A stretch of 40,696 bases of DNA from Methanosarcinaceae archaeon UBA470 (GTDB lineage Archaea; Halobacteriota; Methanosarcinia; Methanosarcinales; Methanosarcinaceae). The stretch spans positions 1-40,696 of the forward strand of contig DAKU01000125.1 of the NCBI GenBank assembly GCA_002508425.1. The letters run 5' to 3'. Positions 40,611 to 40,696 of the stretch are shown in pieces; within the stretch, counting starts at the first letter, position 1, and each line of letters starts with the position of its first letter. The notes under the pieces were generated by a model, which saw nothing but the letters and a program-made list of their open reading frames with translations, did not search any database and had not been told where the DNA came from. The position numbers and the translations under genes are program-made.

Positions 40611-40696
40611 ATGAAAATAAGAGTTGTTAGTTCTAAAGACGAGATAAACATATTAAACCCAAATGAAAAGATAGTTCATTTTGCATTCAGACCATC
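40611..40696 (+). CDS. DUF1699 family protein, 5' end only
   Basis: The frame opens MKIRVVSSKDEINILNPNEK and runs off the window after 28 residues. The opening, with VHFAFRPS, matches what I recall of the DUF1699 family, small proteins of about 150 residues found in Methanosarcina-like archaea and of unknown function. An AGGATAAAGG site precedes the ATG and a clear TATA box lies upstream. Confidence 0.65.
   Translation, partial: MKIRVVSSKDEINILNPNEKIVHFAFRP

Noticed and set aside
1..40696. CRISPR arrays, insertion sequences, rRNA genes or a replication origin
   Set aside because: No regularly spaced repeats, transposase frames with inverted ends, rRNA-like segments or Cdc6/Orc1-type genes were seen by eye.

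Overview
This window looks like the chromosome of a methylotrophic or acetotrophic methanogen of the Methanosarcinales (family Methanosarcinaceae, genus not determined). The reasons are a cysteate synthase plus sulfopyruvate decarboxylase route to coenzyme M (the Methanosarcinales version of the pathway), a geranylgeranyl reductase of the archaeal lipid type, archaeal TATA-type promoters, an archaeal-type FKBP, and the start of a DUF1699 protein, a family I know only from Methanosarcina-like genomes. No insertion sequence, CRISPR array or rRNA gene was seen. One tRNA gene (Ser, anticodon TGA) lies at 39057-39142.

Layout. 1-1480: a HAD phosphatase and a TPR protein. 1716-6194: a tight six-gene operon for coenzyme M synthesis (cysteate synthase, an ABC-type ATPase, a HypB/UreG-like GTPase, an Fe-S protein, comD, comE). 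The three middle genes have no assigned role and are the best candidates for unknown biochemistry here. 6344-10615: mscL and two receiver-containing histidine kinases. 10616-21912: a glycogen/alpha-glucan island made of a five-gene leftward operon (debranching enzyme, GH15 glucoamylase-like, ACT-like/V4R protein, GH57 amylase, divergent GH57 paralogue) and, from a divergent promoter, a rightward operon (GT3-like glycogen synthase, GalT-like nucleotidyltransferase, GT4 glycosyltransferase).

21928-26607: a small 47-residue ORF downstream of a NIF3-family gene, then a KaiC-like ATPase, an unknown charged protein and a four-PAS histidine kinase in one orientation. 26788-29641: two exported paralogues, the first with a PGF-CTERM-like archaeosortase tail. 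29711-31369: DHH phosphoesterase and EngB GTPase. 31555-34916: a Vms1/eRF1-like protein facing an operon of geranylgeranyl reductase and an unusual gamma-glutamylcyclotransferase/radical SAM fusion. 35051-38956: an orphan protein resembling the N-terminal domain of Mrr-like nucleases, a chemoreceptor and an FKBP prolyl isomerase.

39057-40696: the tRNA-Ser gene is followed by a frameshifted, truncated tyrosine-recombinase remnant, small ORFs, a candidate structured small RNA with its own TATA box and terminator-like hairpin, and the 5' end of a DUF1699 gene. This tail looks like the worn edge of an integrated element.

How the genes work together: the com operon turns phosphoserine into cysteate and later into sulfoacetaldehyde, with transamination and final thiolation encoded elsewhere or by unknown genes. 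The glycogen island holds synthesis and breakdown genes back to back, with an inverted repeat beside the synthase promoter. The kinases, KaiC-like ATPase and chemoreceptor form a sensory component without obvious output genes nearby.
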